DNA of 64,000 nt from Rhabdornis inornatus (GCA_013397075.1 VWZS01007725.1:186001-250000), one strand, 5' to 3'. Shown: positions 49,943 to 61,810, counted from the first letter of the stretch. Numbers and translations: made by a program. The notes: generated by a model not told the origin, from the sequence alone.

Positions 49943-50030
49943 AGTGAGAATTAATTACTGTCTAAAAAGCACTTTGGGATCCCAGAATGAAAGGAGCAAA
50001 ACAAATGCAAAGCATTCAATTGTTTTAATA
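49943..50030 (+). mobile_element. Ancient amniote SINE-type 3' tail (AmnSINE1/L3-like)
   Basis: This is the clearest copy of the type: AAAAAGCACTTTGGGATCCC, then AGAATGAAAGGAGC, then AAATGCAAAGCATT. It closely tracks the remembered pattern 'aaagcactttgggatcc-ggatgaaaggcgctatataaatgcaaagtatt'. The family name is tentative. Confidence 0.65.
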
Positions 50031-50369
50031 TCTCTCCTATAGACGAGGATGGAGGCACCTTGCCACTCACACAATTACCTTCCTGCAGCTGCAGCCTCTT
50101 AGGCTGTTAATGTATGCTACATCTCTACATCTAGGTATGGAGAAAGACCCAGACCCTCCCACCCATCATTTACTCCCCCTCTCCTCATCCTTCCCCTCCC
50201 TTGCTCCCCGTTGCATTAAGAGAAGAGGTGGCATTAAAGTAACTTTATCTCTTTGGTGCACACATATACAAACCCAATGGCTGGCAGTGTTATGAGGCTT
50301 ATTGCTGAGTGCGTAATGACTGCTGCTTTTTTGGATGAATGAATTCAGTGGGTGACAGGTATGTAATTC

Positions 50370-50440
50370 ATGGCTTTGTAAAAGGCTTTGAGAGGAAGTG
50401 TATGAAATGTACTATATAAATGTCAATACACTGCACACTT
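50370..50440 (+). mobile_element. Ancient amniote SINE-type 3' tail, diverged
   Basis: GGCTTTGTAAAAGGCTTTGAGA, then GAAATGTACTATATAAATGTCAATA, shows the same landmark order as the copy 400 bases upstream, with more changes. Two same-strand tails this close may be independent insertions or parts of a longer broken element. Confidence 0.5.
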
Positions 50441-52799
50441 TAAAGCCTGTGGGTTGAGTCGTAGGGAGGGTAGATTTAAGGGGGAGATCATAAATAGCAG
50501 AAGAACAGCTGGTTTCCCTGGGTAATGATGACTGAAGATCTGAGTGGTGACTGCTTAAACATACCCACTCGGTGGAGGTTCTTGCACAGACCTCTCTTCC
50601 ACGGACACCCAGCTCCTCATACTCTGCAGTGCATTTATTCTCCAAGCAGGGGAGGGTATTATCTCAACTTGTGAAATTTGGGTGTTTCTGTGGGGAGGAA
50701 AACAGGACTGGCAGAGAGAGACCCCTGACACACCCCAGCCCCCCAAACCTTAAGCACTGTGCCTCCAGACATGGTTCATGTGGTGCTGCTGCCTGAGCTG
50801 AGCACAAATGGGAGCTGTGGTGTGATCCTCTGCCCACACCAAACCCTCTCTGCACTCCCAGCACTGGCAATGTCCTGTGCCTCTCCTTACACAGAGAGGA
50901 AGAGCCTTGTCCTGGATGGGGACACTGACCTGGCTGCTTCAGACACAGCAAATATTGACCAGCCTCTGTGCCAGGGAGCTCTACTTTGTTTACCCTAAAC
51001 CAGTACATCCACCCTGGAAAATAAGGGCTGACAAGGAAGCCTTCACTGAACTCGAAAGAATGCCTGTGGGTGCCAAGGCTTGATAAGAGCTTCATATTTT
51101 TGTGGCCATGAAGTTCCTGCAGCAGCCAGCTCTGCCATTAATTGTTTCCCTGTAGTATTTTTGTTATATATATGGAGTAATGCCTGAGGGAGCTACATAA
51201 AAGAGCCCTTGGGGCTCTTGATTCTCTTGTCTAACTTGGGAAACTTCAGCTCCACTATTTATCCAAAATTAATGACTTTGCATGGCTGATACTTGTAAAG
51301 TGTTTTCTTGGCTGAACAAGAAGTGTTTTGTCCAGAAATAGGATAGAGATATATAAGGAAGTTACCAGCATAGGCAACAAGTTACCATACATCAGCAGAT
51401 GATGAAAAAATTATGACGTATTTCAAGTTAGCTTGCTGCTTTTTTTACTTCCCTCCCTGCAGATTACACTGCCTAATTACACTGCCACATGACAGAGAGA
51501 TTGCACATCCCTTTCTCCAAACATTGTGTGAGGAAAGACGCTGAAAACCTCCAGTTTTTCTCATTAAGGTGTGTAAATCCACTTGGGTCTAATCTGGAGA
51601 GAGGATTCCTCATCACGCTGGTTTAACTTATCTCCAGCCCTTGGTTGTACCTTTGTAAAGAGCTCAGCACAGCAAGTGCCAGCCCAGCCCAGGATGCCCG
51701 TGGGCTCCTGCAAGGCATCCAGCTGTAGAATTAACCCTGCCCATGGCTTCCTGCTCTGCAAACATGCTCTGCTGTAACCTGATCCAGGGCCTGCAATTAA
51801 ACCTGGAGAAATAGTGCACTGCCTTTCATGAACAGCTCCACAAGCAGCAAAGGGAACTGATGGAGAGGATTTATTTAGTTTCTTGAGGAGCTGGATATGT
51901 TAAATGTTATGGCTTTTTAAGGCTCACTGCAGCAGAGGCTATAAACAATGTGTAGTCATAGAAATGAAGAAAAGTCTCTAAATCCCAGCAATATGAGTGA
52001 GAGCTCAAGACTGCTTCTTGGCAAGTGCATGTGTTCTTTCCAGGGCAAAAGGTGTGAAACACAACTTGTTCTGCCAAAACCTCTGCAGAACAGCAGCTGC
52101 TTCAGGTACCACAGTGTGGTGTGGGTATGGTACCACAGGTGAGCATGTCAGAGCTGTCTGCACCACAGGGGACTGAGGCACAGAAACTCTGTCACTGACT
52201 TTTATGGGAGCATTTAGACCTCTGAGTTGGGCATTGGGCTTGGGAGACCGAACCAAAACCACACATAATTTTTACTTTCTCTGCACAGTGCTCACCTCTA
52301 ATGTGGAGGTGTCCACCTTCACCTTTCTTGACACCTCCAGTGTGCAGGTGAGATACCATTTCCTTGGGGAGAACCCAGCCCTAAGGTTTTTTTCCCTGCC
52401 ATGTTTGCTTTGTGTCCTAGTGACTTATTTACTGCTCTCTGTACCCTGCACTTAATACCAGTTATAAATTTCCTCATGGACTCTTTCCTACAGTGATCCT
52501 CACCTTAGTGCCTCCCAAAGATTAAATTATCTTCCTATGTTTGCTCAGGTTTGTAGCAGAGCTGCAGGAAGAGGTCCCAGCATGGGATCCATACATGGAA
52601 AGGCTGAGCAACACTTTCTTCTCCCTTACTCAGAGATGCTGAGTAACGCAGGTAATCGGATTTTAAGAGGCATTGCATTTTCTGCTTTCTCTGTACTCAG
52701 CATCCTTCTTGGCAATGAATGAATATATAATTTTGGGGGTAAAAGAGTGCAATCTTGTTTCATGAATCTTTATTATCTGCTATTCTTTATAAATCTTTA
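50441..52799. other. No gene seen
   Basis: The 143-codon minus frame (50664-51095) has overlapping open frames on the plus strand and no motif. A short direct repeat (ATTACACTGCC at 51463-51473 and 51476-51486) is visible. A GGGGACTGAGGCACAGAAA-like piece near 52170 recalls an ancient repeat but stands alone. The stretch 51115-51185 contains CCATTAATTG and is mildly regulatory-looking. Confidence 0.45.
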
Positions 52800-52802
52800 T
52801 TC

Positions 52803-52930
52803 TGCCCTTTCACTTCCTTTTTCTTTCTTTTTTTTTTTTTTTTAAATAAGGCTTTCTTTTCCCCCTGTCTTTTTTTCCCCCCACCCTTTTTGGTATTTAT
52901 CTTTCTTTTCTTCTGCTGCCCTCCCAGCTT
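52803..52930. repeat. Long pyrimidine tract with T16 run
   Basis: The plus strand is almost wholly T/C for about 120 bases, with T16 at 52828-52843 and several C-runs. The only purine-rich interruption is AAATAAGG at about 52844-52851. The Phe/Pro/Leu-rich frame over it is a product of the tract. Confidence 0.85.
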
Positions 52931-52959
52931 TTCATTACTGTCATCTTTTTTCCCAGCCA

Positions 52960-53150
52960 CTGAACCCTTGATGTTGTTCTAATTGACAGATGCGGTTTAA
53001 AAGCACATTCGAAAGCGCCTGTCTTTTTAAATAGACTCCTGTCTCATCAAAAGATGTACAGCAACATTCCATTAGAGCACATCATTTGAAAATAGATTGG
53101 GCTTTTAGCAACTGCACTCATATTTTTATAGTTAGGCTCTTCTGCTGGGA
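52960..53150. promoter_or_regulatory. Candidate conserved non-coding element
   Basis: The block begins with AATTGACAGATGCGGTTTAA (52981-53000), which joins a MEIS/TGIF-type TGACAG to a RUNX-like TGCGGTTT. It keeps CpGs at 52992, 53010 and 53016, and has no repeat or coding signal. Site matches are direct; function is inferred. Confidence 0.35.
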
Positions 53151-54129
53151 TCATCCCTCCCCCTTGCCAGTCCCACCATCTCCTCTTATGGGGAGGGAAA
53201 GGGGAAAAGGTACATTAAAGAGAGATTAATGAATGTTTTGTTTTGTTTGGGTTTTCTCCTCTGTGTGGCTCTTGGGTGCTTGTTTATTTCTCATGGCCAC
53301 AGCACTGAAAGTTTTGGAATGAAAAGGGGAATGCAGAATGCATGGATGCTGACGTAAATGGAGACGAGGCTAAAGAGCAGCTAAAAATTGGCTCTTGTTG
53401 GCACTGCACTGTCTGGTATTTTGTGAATGGGGATTCAGCCACGGCTTTCTCAACCAGTTTGTGCACAGGGAATTCAGAACCTGCTCTGCAGTAAGGCAGA
53501 CAAGGTCACTGAGAGATAGCTCTGCCCACAGCCGTGTCCATGTGAGCTTTTAAACAAGATCTCTTGGATATTGAGAACACAGTAACTGCTGGAGATGAAG
53601 GGCTGTGTGGGGACAGAGACTTCTGGAAAAAATCCAGTGGTGAAAAAGCCCTGAACCCAGGCTGACCTTTGTCAATTGAAAGCCAAGTTGGCCAAAACCG
53701 CTGTGGTCTTTGAGCTGTGTGGGGATGGAAGGGGAGGATCAGAACCACCAGTGAGGCCAGGCTTTGGGCCATGTCACATGTGATGTTGTTCAGTGTCCCT
53801 CTCCCTGTGCAGCCACTTCAGCAGCTGTGATCCTGATCTCGGTGTGGCAGCAAGTAGGGAGACTTCAGATGTCCTAACAGAAGAGAGGGAAATGTCTGAA
53901 GGAATTGGGAGCCAGGGAAGGTACAGAACCTGGGTTTCTCCTGGTGGGACAGAGAGCTGAGCCAAGTCTACGCTATCCTCCCATTTTTTCTGGGCAGCTG
54001 TGGACATTTGCCACAATGTGCATTTTTCCTTATTGCTTGGAGTGATGGTTCTGCTCAGTTTTTACATTTAGAACATCAAAGATGAAGACGGAAAAGGTCT
54101 TGCAAAGGTCTATTAGATTATGTAGTTCC
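53151..54129. other. No gene seen
   Basis: Frames of up to 88 codons on the minus strand lack motifs. No repeat family is recognised. Confidence 0.5.
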
Positions 54130-54290
54130 TTCCGTTACCTCTACAACCCCTCCAAATATTGTGTAATGAAAATTATTGTGTTCCCGAAATTGCTGAAGTT
54201 TAATTACCATCTACTTGGTAATCATATTGAGATGTACCAATATACTTTATGAGGTCATCATTTATGAACTACAGTTCCTTGCTGTTCAAC
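54130..54290. promoter_or_regulatory. Candidate AT-rich regulatory element
   Basis: The block contains TTTAATTACCATC (about 54200) and, a few bases later, TTGGTAATCAT. Together these give a loose inverted repeat of the core ATTACC/GGTAAT. It is AT-rich without simple repeats. Homeodomain-type binding is plausible but unproven. Confidence 0.3.
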
Positions 54291-55175
54291 ATCAGGGCTA
54301 CTTCTGTCACCACCAGCACAACACAGCAATTGCTCTTGCCTGACCCTGAAGGCCCCTATTGTTTTACATTCAGAAGGAAACTGGTCCAGAATTAGAAGCT
54401 GGATCTAATTTTAACTTTAAATCTGCTAGAAGTACTTAGACCTGGGCATCTAGGGTGTGCCAAGAAACAAAGACAAGATCCCCTTTCTGGAGTCAGAGGA
54501 GGTTTTTGTCCAGAGGCAGGAGCATTCAGAGGGAATGGCACCCATCTCTGCACCATGTGCAGCAGTGGTCTGCTCCCAGTTATTGGCATTTTCCATCACA
54601 TACTCCATCCTCTTAAAACCCTGCTGAGGGAAAGAGGAACAGACAGTTCTGACTTGCAAAGGAGATGGGTGTGCAGGATATTTATTTACTGATTTTTCCA
54701 AGTCCCGAAGATCTGCCTTCATATACACTGTTCCTTCAGCCACAAGACAGTCTGTTCACAGTTCCTCAATGTTTCATCCAGATGTGTCAGTGGAAAACAT
54801 CATTTACCTTGGGGGCTAAGCTTTCCTTCCCAAGCATAGGTAGTCAAAAGCTGTTCCTGTTCTGAGCCCAGCGTTGATCAATACCTGGGACTTAATAATC
54901 CCCTCTTTCCACACCCCTGCCCAAGTTATTTACTCTTGCTATGCCACTATTAAGTCTGGCAGGTACAGAAGCGCTAGGTACAATTTTCAGTCCCCACCAA
55001 GCAGGAGCTCAATGCTTCCCTTTTGCTTTCCCTGTCCCTGTTTCATGTGTAATAATGATAATCTCTGTGGCTTTGTTGGATCCTCACAATAAACGGTTTC
55101 CCAGATTGATTAAAACCTTTACACTTGGCTCTGGCTGTGCATTGATTTTAGCTGCTGCTTGTTGTTTTGTGTACA
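54291..55175. other. No gene seen
   Basis: Short overlapping frames only. No repeat family is recognised before the CR1 tail at 55180. Confidence 0.5.
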
Positions 55176-55179
55176 GCAC

Positions 55180-55240
55180 ATCATAGAAATCAGAGATGGA
55201 AAAGACCCATTAGGTATCAACTCAAATGTCTGAGTCTCCC
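55180..55240 (-). mobile_element. CR1 LINE 3'-end remnant (minus orientation)
   Basis: ATCATAGAAATCAGAGATGG, followed by AAAAGACCCATTAGGTATCA and ACTCAAATG, matches the reverse complement of avian CR1 3' ends, which typically read 'atcatagaat...gatggaaaagacc-ttaggtcatcaagtcca'. The terminal ATTCTATG-type repeat is reduced to a single copy. The element's 3' end points left. How far its body extends to the right is unclear. Confidence 0.6.
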
Positions 55241-55770
55241 CACCCCCCTCAGTCATCTGTCATCCAGCAGAGGATTATTCATTGCAATATATTTGTGGCA
55301 ACTTTTCCCAATCCCTTCACAAATGGCCCAGGAACTGTCCTTCCCCCACAGGACCCAGCCTCCCCTAACTGCAGTGCTGGCACCATCAGGGAAGCTGGTT
55401 CCTGCTCTGTTGCTCCTCTGTACTCAGTACAGAATGTCTCTCTGGAGCCTTCTAAATACAGATGCTCCTTGGGGCTCTCTTCTCTCAAAGGAAGACACTA
55501 ACAACCCAAGCTTTGAAGCTAATGGGTGTTTCTGTTACCCTCAAGCAGGATGCCTAGGTTCACACAAAGAGCATCTCCACCCTCCCTATCCTTTCACACC
55601 AGCCTTTTGAGAACCATTTTCCTGCACAGGTGAATAAGTTGGTTCAGAGGATTTATCCTTGTTGAAGATGGGAGCTGTTGCCACCGATCCAGCCTCCAAG
55701 TTTTGATTTCTCCAGAGCAGTTCCCCTCTGATGCTGTCTGATTGCCAGTATTTCCATTATCCAAATACTT
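55241..55770. mobile_element. Possible body of one or two truncated CR1 copies
   Basis: The DNA between the two outward-facing CR1 tails is a natural candidate for their truncated 5' parts, since CR1 copies are usually 5'-truncated. I cannot recognise reverse-transcriptase sequence. The 147-codon plus frame ending at 55610 shows no motif. Confidence 0.25.
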
Positions 55771-55832
55771 TGTCAAATGTTGTACTCAGTGACCCTGGAG
55801 GCCTTTTCCAACCTTAATGACTCTATTATGTC
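55771..55832 (+). mobile_element. CR1 LINE 3'-end remnant (plus orientation)
   Basis: GTGACCCTGGAGGCCTTTTC, then CAACCTTAATGACTCTATTATG, matches the plus-strand CR1 3' end ('ggaggtcttttccaaccttaatgattctatgattct'). The element's 3' end points right. It is distinct from, and inverted to, the tail at 55180. Confidence 0.65.
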
Positions 55833-57583
55833 TGGGAGCCTGAAAACTTTTAAGCCCCTGGCTTAAAGGCTGTTCTACTTTCTGCCTTCCAACATGACTC
55901 TCAGCCACTTCAGTAGCATGGGCCTCTCAGAAGAGCTGTGGAGAGGAGCAGGATGGGCAGTGCTTCTGTGCTGACCACTTCTTATCACACGCACAAACAT
56001 CAGAGACCTCCTGCAGCCTATTGATTTATGGAGGAAAACTTTCCAGCACAGTGCAATAGAAGCAACTCTGCAGAAGTGAATAACTCTGCTTGTTTAGCTC
56101 CACAAGGCAGCCCGTGGGAGAGTCAGTGCTGTGCAGAGGAGAGGACTGCACTGCATGGCTCAGAGCAGATGCAGGTGAGGCAGCCAGTTGTTGGCTGCAC
56201 AATAAATCCCATCCTTTGACTAAAAAGTAGGAAGAAGGGATAAGGCAGCTGGCAGACAACTTTTACACCTCCCTATTCCCAAAAGTGTTGAGCAGCTCTT
56301 GGCTTGGACGAGAATATTTTCCATTTCTATTGCCAGTAAAGTGCAGAACAATGGAGAATCATCCCTTGTTTTCTGCATCTCTTCTGAAAAAATAAAGAGC
56401 TTCTGTGGACACATTAAATGGGCTGGATGCAGCCAGCACAAATTCCACCCAAGTGCCCATTATCTCATGTTTCCCACGGTTTGGCTCTAAGCCTGCAGAG
56501 GCACCCAGCCAAGAGGAAACAGGCCCTGGATGTGCTCACATCAGGGGGGACGAGTATCTCCTACAGTGAGACAAACATCCCTGACTGTCCACCTTGGAGA
56601 CCTGCAGAAGAAACTGTGGCTCCTGCACAGCCTGTGGCCCTGGTTTCCTTCTTAAAACAGTGTGGTGTAGGGATGAGGGAAACACCAGGTTGGCTCTGGT
56701 TGGGGATTCAGGAGGTGTCTGAGGTCTGCCCTGGACATCAGGCACCTGAGGAGCACTGAAGGACCACAGAGACTGGGATGGACATGAGACAGAGAGGGAA
56801 AACAAGTTCAGTGGTGTGACCAATCTGTAGGAGGAGCATCAATTCCCTAGAGAAGCAGGGGGCTGTGGTAGGAGAGATAGCAGGCAAGCAGTTTCCCAAG
56901 GCTATTTGTTCATCTTATTTCCAGGCTAATACCCAGACCTTCATGCTTGCTGTGATTGCTGCCTCTGAAGTCAGCTCTATTAACATCAGTGCTTGTGTGT
57001 ATTGAAATAGAAAAGGAAGAGAGCAGGGGGAGGGAAATGGTCACATTTATTTGTGGACACGCCGTGTTTCACCATAACTCACTGCCCTTCCTATTGCAAC
57101 CCTTCCCTCTCAAATCCTGCCACTAAACTGCTCAAAGCCCTGGGCACCAGCACCAATCCATCCACGCGAAAACTGTACTGGCCCCCACAAAGGTGGGAGA
57201 CCTGAATGAACATGGAAACGAGCAGGAACCATTCTCCCCTTTACTAGGGACCACTGCCAAACTCACTTCAGCCACTTCTAGAGCCTCTCTGGAGGCTCTG
57301 AGAAGGGAGTTTGCAGTGCATTGGAAGAGGGGCCAGTAATGCTCCCCTCCTTCAGCTCCCCTGTGCTGAGGAGCTGCACAGAAAACCAACATGAGCCAAG
57401 GAAAAGTGTGGGTTTAGCAAGAGACTTCAGAAGAATTCCCAGCCATTTGCTCTGGTATGCCAACATGAGAACAAAACTTTTATCTCACTGTGCATGGGTT
57501 TACGTGTGTGCTGTAAAACCACTGTGTTATCACTGAAAAAGTTTGAAGAAACTTGGTAAAATTTCCTCAAGCCTTTCTTTCAG
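55833..57583. other. No gene seen
   Basis: Frames of up to 113 codons (plus 56418-56759) overlap antisense frames and have no motif. No repeat is recognised. Confidence 0.5.
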
Positions 57584-57599
57584 GCCATGTCGACATGGC
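57584..57599. other. 16-bp perfect palindrome
   Basis: GCCATGTCGACATGGC is its own reverse complement. About one such site is expected by chance in a window of this size. It is notable mainly because its centre keeps a CpG. Confidence 0.7.
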
Positions 57600-57984
57600 T
57601 TAACTAGAAACTGGAAACTCTTGGCTGGTAACTTGTTTACTGATGATGGTTTCCAAAAATAATTATGTATCTTACAAGTTTTCTTATCATTTCAGAAACA
57701 CCCTGTTCCCCAATAAATATTTCAACCTCTAGCTACAGAAAGGGCTGATATTATCCTCAGCACAATGTAAGGCAGTTAAATCAACTGGCGAGGAGAGAGG
57801 ATTGTGCCAAGCAGGGTATGCAAGGTGGAAATGAGAGAGACTTTGGGGAAAATCAGCCATTGACAAAATTGGTTGGATATTTCTGGTAGGTGGTAGGAGC
57901 TGGGAATCATTTTTGTTCATCATTCTTTCTTCTCATTAGCAACAGTCTACACCCACATGAGGAAAATCAATAAATTAGACTGCT

Positions 57985-58095
57985 TCTGGGAGGTAGCAGA
58001 CTTGGTATCTCTGCCAGTCACTGGCTGGCTGTGTGACCCGAGGCACTCAGCCATAACAAATTTCTCTTCTGCTTTCCTATAAGAAAGGAGGCAGA
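57985..58095 (+). mobile_element. MIR/CORE-SINE-like remnant
   Basis: GCCAGTCACTGGCTGGCTGTGTGACCCGAGGCACTCAGCC, followed by a TTTCTCTTCTGCTTTCCTAT-like pyrimidine stretch and AAGAAAGGAGG, follows the MIR core pattern ('actagctgtgtgaccttgggcaagt...cctcagtttcctcatctgtaaaatggg'). CORE-SINEs of this type are old and shared across amniotes, and are rare and decayed in birds. The order of landmarks is good; the ending is poor. Confidence 0.5.
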
Positions 58096-58099
58096 GGCA

Positions 58100-61000
58100 G
58101 GGGCAGGCTATAAAGCATGCTGGAAACTGCAGATGAAAAACACTAGCAGATCACAGCTGGACTTGGTCTCTCTGATAATACATCAAGAATGATTATAGTT
58201 ACTTCAAAAGGTTTTCCACTGGTTCACAGACAATCTTAATTTTTGTTTGCCTCTTTTTTTGGCATTTGTCCAAAGTAACTTTTTTCAGATAGTGATGTTT
58301 CCACTCAAATAATTTTCTAGCTTTGTGTTTTCTTAAGCAGCCTAAAAAGCAAGTGCATAGCCTACCTGGCTAATTGGGAGAGGTGAAAAGTTGAAGATTG
58401 CCTCCACAGATGTCATATCTTAGCTATTGACAGCAGTAGGGTTATCATCTCTGCTGGGAGCTGTTACTTCTGTCCTGTTTCTGTCAATGTTTCCTTGGAT
58501 GGTTTTAGGCTCCTTTTCTGCCACCCAGATCCTCAGTGGCTCTGCTCCTTTCCCCCCATCCTTGTCCTCCCTTTTACAGTCTCAGGGTCAAGGCATTAAG
58601 GCATTCTCAAACCCAAATTTTTGCTATTTTAGCAGCTGAGCTACAAGGTATTCTCACCAAAGGTTTCCACACTGAGGCTTCTCTGAGATATTTCCCCATG
58701 TGTGTGAGTTTGCATCAGACCATAACCTCCTGTCAAAATTTGAGATTTATCCTCCAGTAGTGTGAGGGATGAGAGCCTGGGTTTAGGTTTGCACCAAAAT
58801 CCACACACAGGGCCCAGTTTTCTCCGTGCCAACAGTGGTTATCATCCTGTGGTGGGCAGCACATGTGTGCTGGTGAGGTGAGGCCCCTCCCTAGGACTGA
58901 AGAGCATTAATAAACCTTTATGTCTCTGCAAGCTTCAGGTGGGCCACAACATAGATAAAGTGAGAAGCCTTGTCCCAACAGATAGCACAGGCACTTCAAG
59001 TAAGAGAGAAAATGAAGGTCTGTGTTTGATCTAAGCACAGAAAAGGACTTTGTCTCTTGCTGGACCTTGTGCTACTTTAATGAAATCCATTTCATTACAG
59101 TTTAAATATGAGGACCTACTGGAAGATCAAATTTTGCATATAATGCCCTAGATTGACAGCAATGTGTTTGCCATATAGTTAAACCAAAAGATTAAAGAAA
59201 AGCTCAAATTTTCAGGTAACTATACAAGCATAAAAATAACAATTTAGTGAGTTTGGACAGGGTATTTTTTCCTTTTCATTCACTTGGCTCTAAAGCAACC
59301 TCATCTTCAGAAATTAAATTTGACAGGCGATTAGTCCATAATGTGGTACAATCACTTCTGGTATTTGAAGGAAAAATTGAAAACAGACTAGATGCTGCAC
59401 TTTGAAATGTCTGCTTCAGGTGTTATGGGCAGGAACTTCAGTTTTTTTGCATCAAGTGCAGGTGACTTGCAGAACAAGCTGATCTCATGCCCCAAGGCAA
59501 GACAGGCTAGGTGAGGGTAGTTGTGATATACAGTGGTAACCAGCATGGCTTTGCTCTCACCTACTGGGAAGTTTATTGCTGCTTCACTGTGTGGTAAGTG
59601 AACTGGCATTCTTCAGAACAGATTCTAAAGTCCAAGTCTCCTGCTTTTATTATTCTGCAGTAAGTTGTTTTCTGCCCCAAATGCTTCTTTTACAGCAACA
59701 GAGTCTGAAATGTGCACTTGGGGAACTAGATTCTGAATTGCAGCTTATATAGGTGTTCCCAAACTGCTCCATTACCAGTCTGAAGTTTGCATCTGCACTC
59801 CTGTGCCTATGAACTAAAAAGGGAAGTGATGAAGGCAGCTATGAAATTATTTCAGACTCACTTTCCAAGCAAAGGTCCTGCTGCTTTGGAGAATTGCTCC
59901 CCTGGCTGTGAAATGTCCTCACTGCAATGCAGAATTGTCACCACAGGCTGCACACAGCCATCCCTAGCACAAACCACTCCCTTTACCCACTGTGTCTTGC
60001 CTTCATGGGGAAATAAATGACTTACACATTCTGTTTCTCGATGACTGTAATTTACAGAGAAATTCCTCAGTACTATGTGTGTTTGTGAACTGGGAAACTG
60101 GGTGTGCTGTGTGTGATGAGGAAGACAGGATGATGAAGTAAACAGGATGTTTTCTGGCACAGGGACAGAACAAGGTGCAGTGAAATGTTCACCCACAGTA
60201 AGGACTGTTCACAGGGTAGGGGCAACAAAGAAACCCCAGAGCACTCAGCTCTCCTGCCACACTCCTGGGCTGTTTTTGGAGGTCTCAGCTATGGATATTG
60301 ACCCTCAGACTAGGAATTCAAAGTTCAGATGTCAGATAAATCTTCCCAGCCAAATTAGACAAATGTACACTCAAGGATAGGGGCCAGTTATCTTCATGAA
60401 GCATTGGTTGGCTGGTTGGGAAGAGCTTTCCTCTGAGAAGATTTTCCATAAAGAATCATGAAGCTGCTTTCGATGTAAAGTCATCTCCCAGCAGTGTCTC
60501 CAGGACAGTTTGGAGAAGGAAGCACTAAATATCAACCAGCACATGTGACATTGTTCATCAAAAGGAGTAAGAAAGCTCAAGAGCATCAACACCCCTTATC
60601 TTTTAAATGAGTAGAGTTCTTCCATCTTTGGGCATTCAGACCAAGCAGAAGCTGGACAGCATTTTCACTTTTCAGAGTTTTCCAAGTTTCTTCTCTTTTG
60701 GCAGGAAAACACCCAAGAAAGGAGACAAGAGTTTTTCACTATACTGACACCAGATCCAGGTACCAGTAGCAGAGACTATATTATTACTTTCAGTCAAAAA
60801 TCCTCCCTCCCTTGCTCTGCAACAGGCTAAAAACAGCCTGCAGCCTCCAGTGCCCTCCTGGAGTGAGTAACTGCATGGCTCTGCATGGAAATATTCTCCA
60901 TCTATAGCCTGAATTCCTTGCTGTATAGGAAAGAGAATTTTTAATGTCTGGTATAAATTGTTAACTTAGTGACAATCTGGATGTAGTTAACATCCTGGGG

Positions 61001-61779
61001 TAAGTCAGGGTTTTTTTTCTTCCCATGATAGATTTCCCTAGTAAACAGTGATAACACTAAGGACCTTTCTGATCATTCGTATTTTGACAAAACCATTTTG
61101 TGTGCTCCTCAAATGCCACTGCTGAGTTGCTAACTCATCTCAGGCAGTTGATGCAACAACAGGAGAGAAGGATAAATATATTGATACTCACTGCAGAGAT
61201 AAATCCCTTCTTGTCCCCTAATATCCAGTCCTCTCCAGGCACCAGTTCTTACCTCCAGCCACCTTTTCTCTCTGAAAAGAGCATGCAAGAACTCATGCAG
61301 GATGCAAACTTAGAGTTCTGAGGAGCAGCTCCAAGAGAGATGAGACCTTTGCCCTCATCAGTCACAGTGGGATGAGACAGTCAATGCTCATTCCTGCTTA
61401 GGAAGAGAGGAGGTAAAGGCTGGGATTTTCTTGATCATGGCTACAAGGACTAGCTCTAAACTCTCTACATACCTCAGCTGTGCAGGAGGAGGCTCCAGAC
61501 AGAGGCAGGAGCTGATGGAGTTCATCTGTAGATCCCAAGGTACCCACCCAACAGCTGAGCCCCAACCACCTCAACCAGAAAATATAAATTAACCTCACAA
61601 GGTGCCCTAGAAGGGGGTATTCCACCTTGAGCAGATTGATGCTCCTGTTAGACAGATGGAAGTGAGAGGGCAGCCTGATGAGCTCTTTAACTTTTACTGG
61701 CTTCTCTCTTCCAATCTCTTAGCTTTTTTAATTCCCCTTTGAAGGCAATAAGGGGAGGGCTTTTAGTTCACCAGGCTCA
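58100..61779. other. No gene seen; one weak regulatory stretch
   Basis: The stretch 59060-59175 (CTACTTTAATGAAATCC, CATTTCATTACAG, TTTGCATATAATG) is AT-rich with several ATTA/TAAT cores and might be regulatory. Frames of up to 112 codons have no motif. No transposon is recognised. Confidence 0.45.
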
Positions 61780-61810
61780 TCTGAAATCCCAGTGTGACTG
61801 GGATTTCAGA
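61780..61810. other. Perfect hairpin, 14-bp arms, 3-base loop
   Basis: TCTGAAATCCCAGT (61780-61793) and its exact reverse complement ACTGGGATTTCAGA (61797-61810) flank the loop GTG. By chance a 14-bp perfect stem with so short a loop is very unlikely in 64 kb. The stem is too short for a microRNA precursor. The right half is followed by a second GTGACTG (61812-61818), repeating the loop-proximal sequence at 61794-61800. Confidence 0.9.

Noticed and set aside
52165..52200. Possible ancient repeat piece (GGGGACTGAGGCACAGAAA)
   Set aside because: Stands alone without the landmarks expected before and after it.
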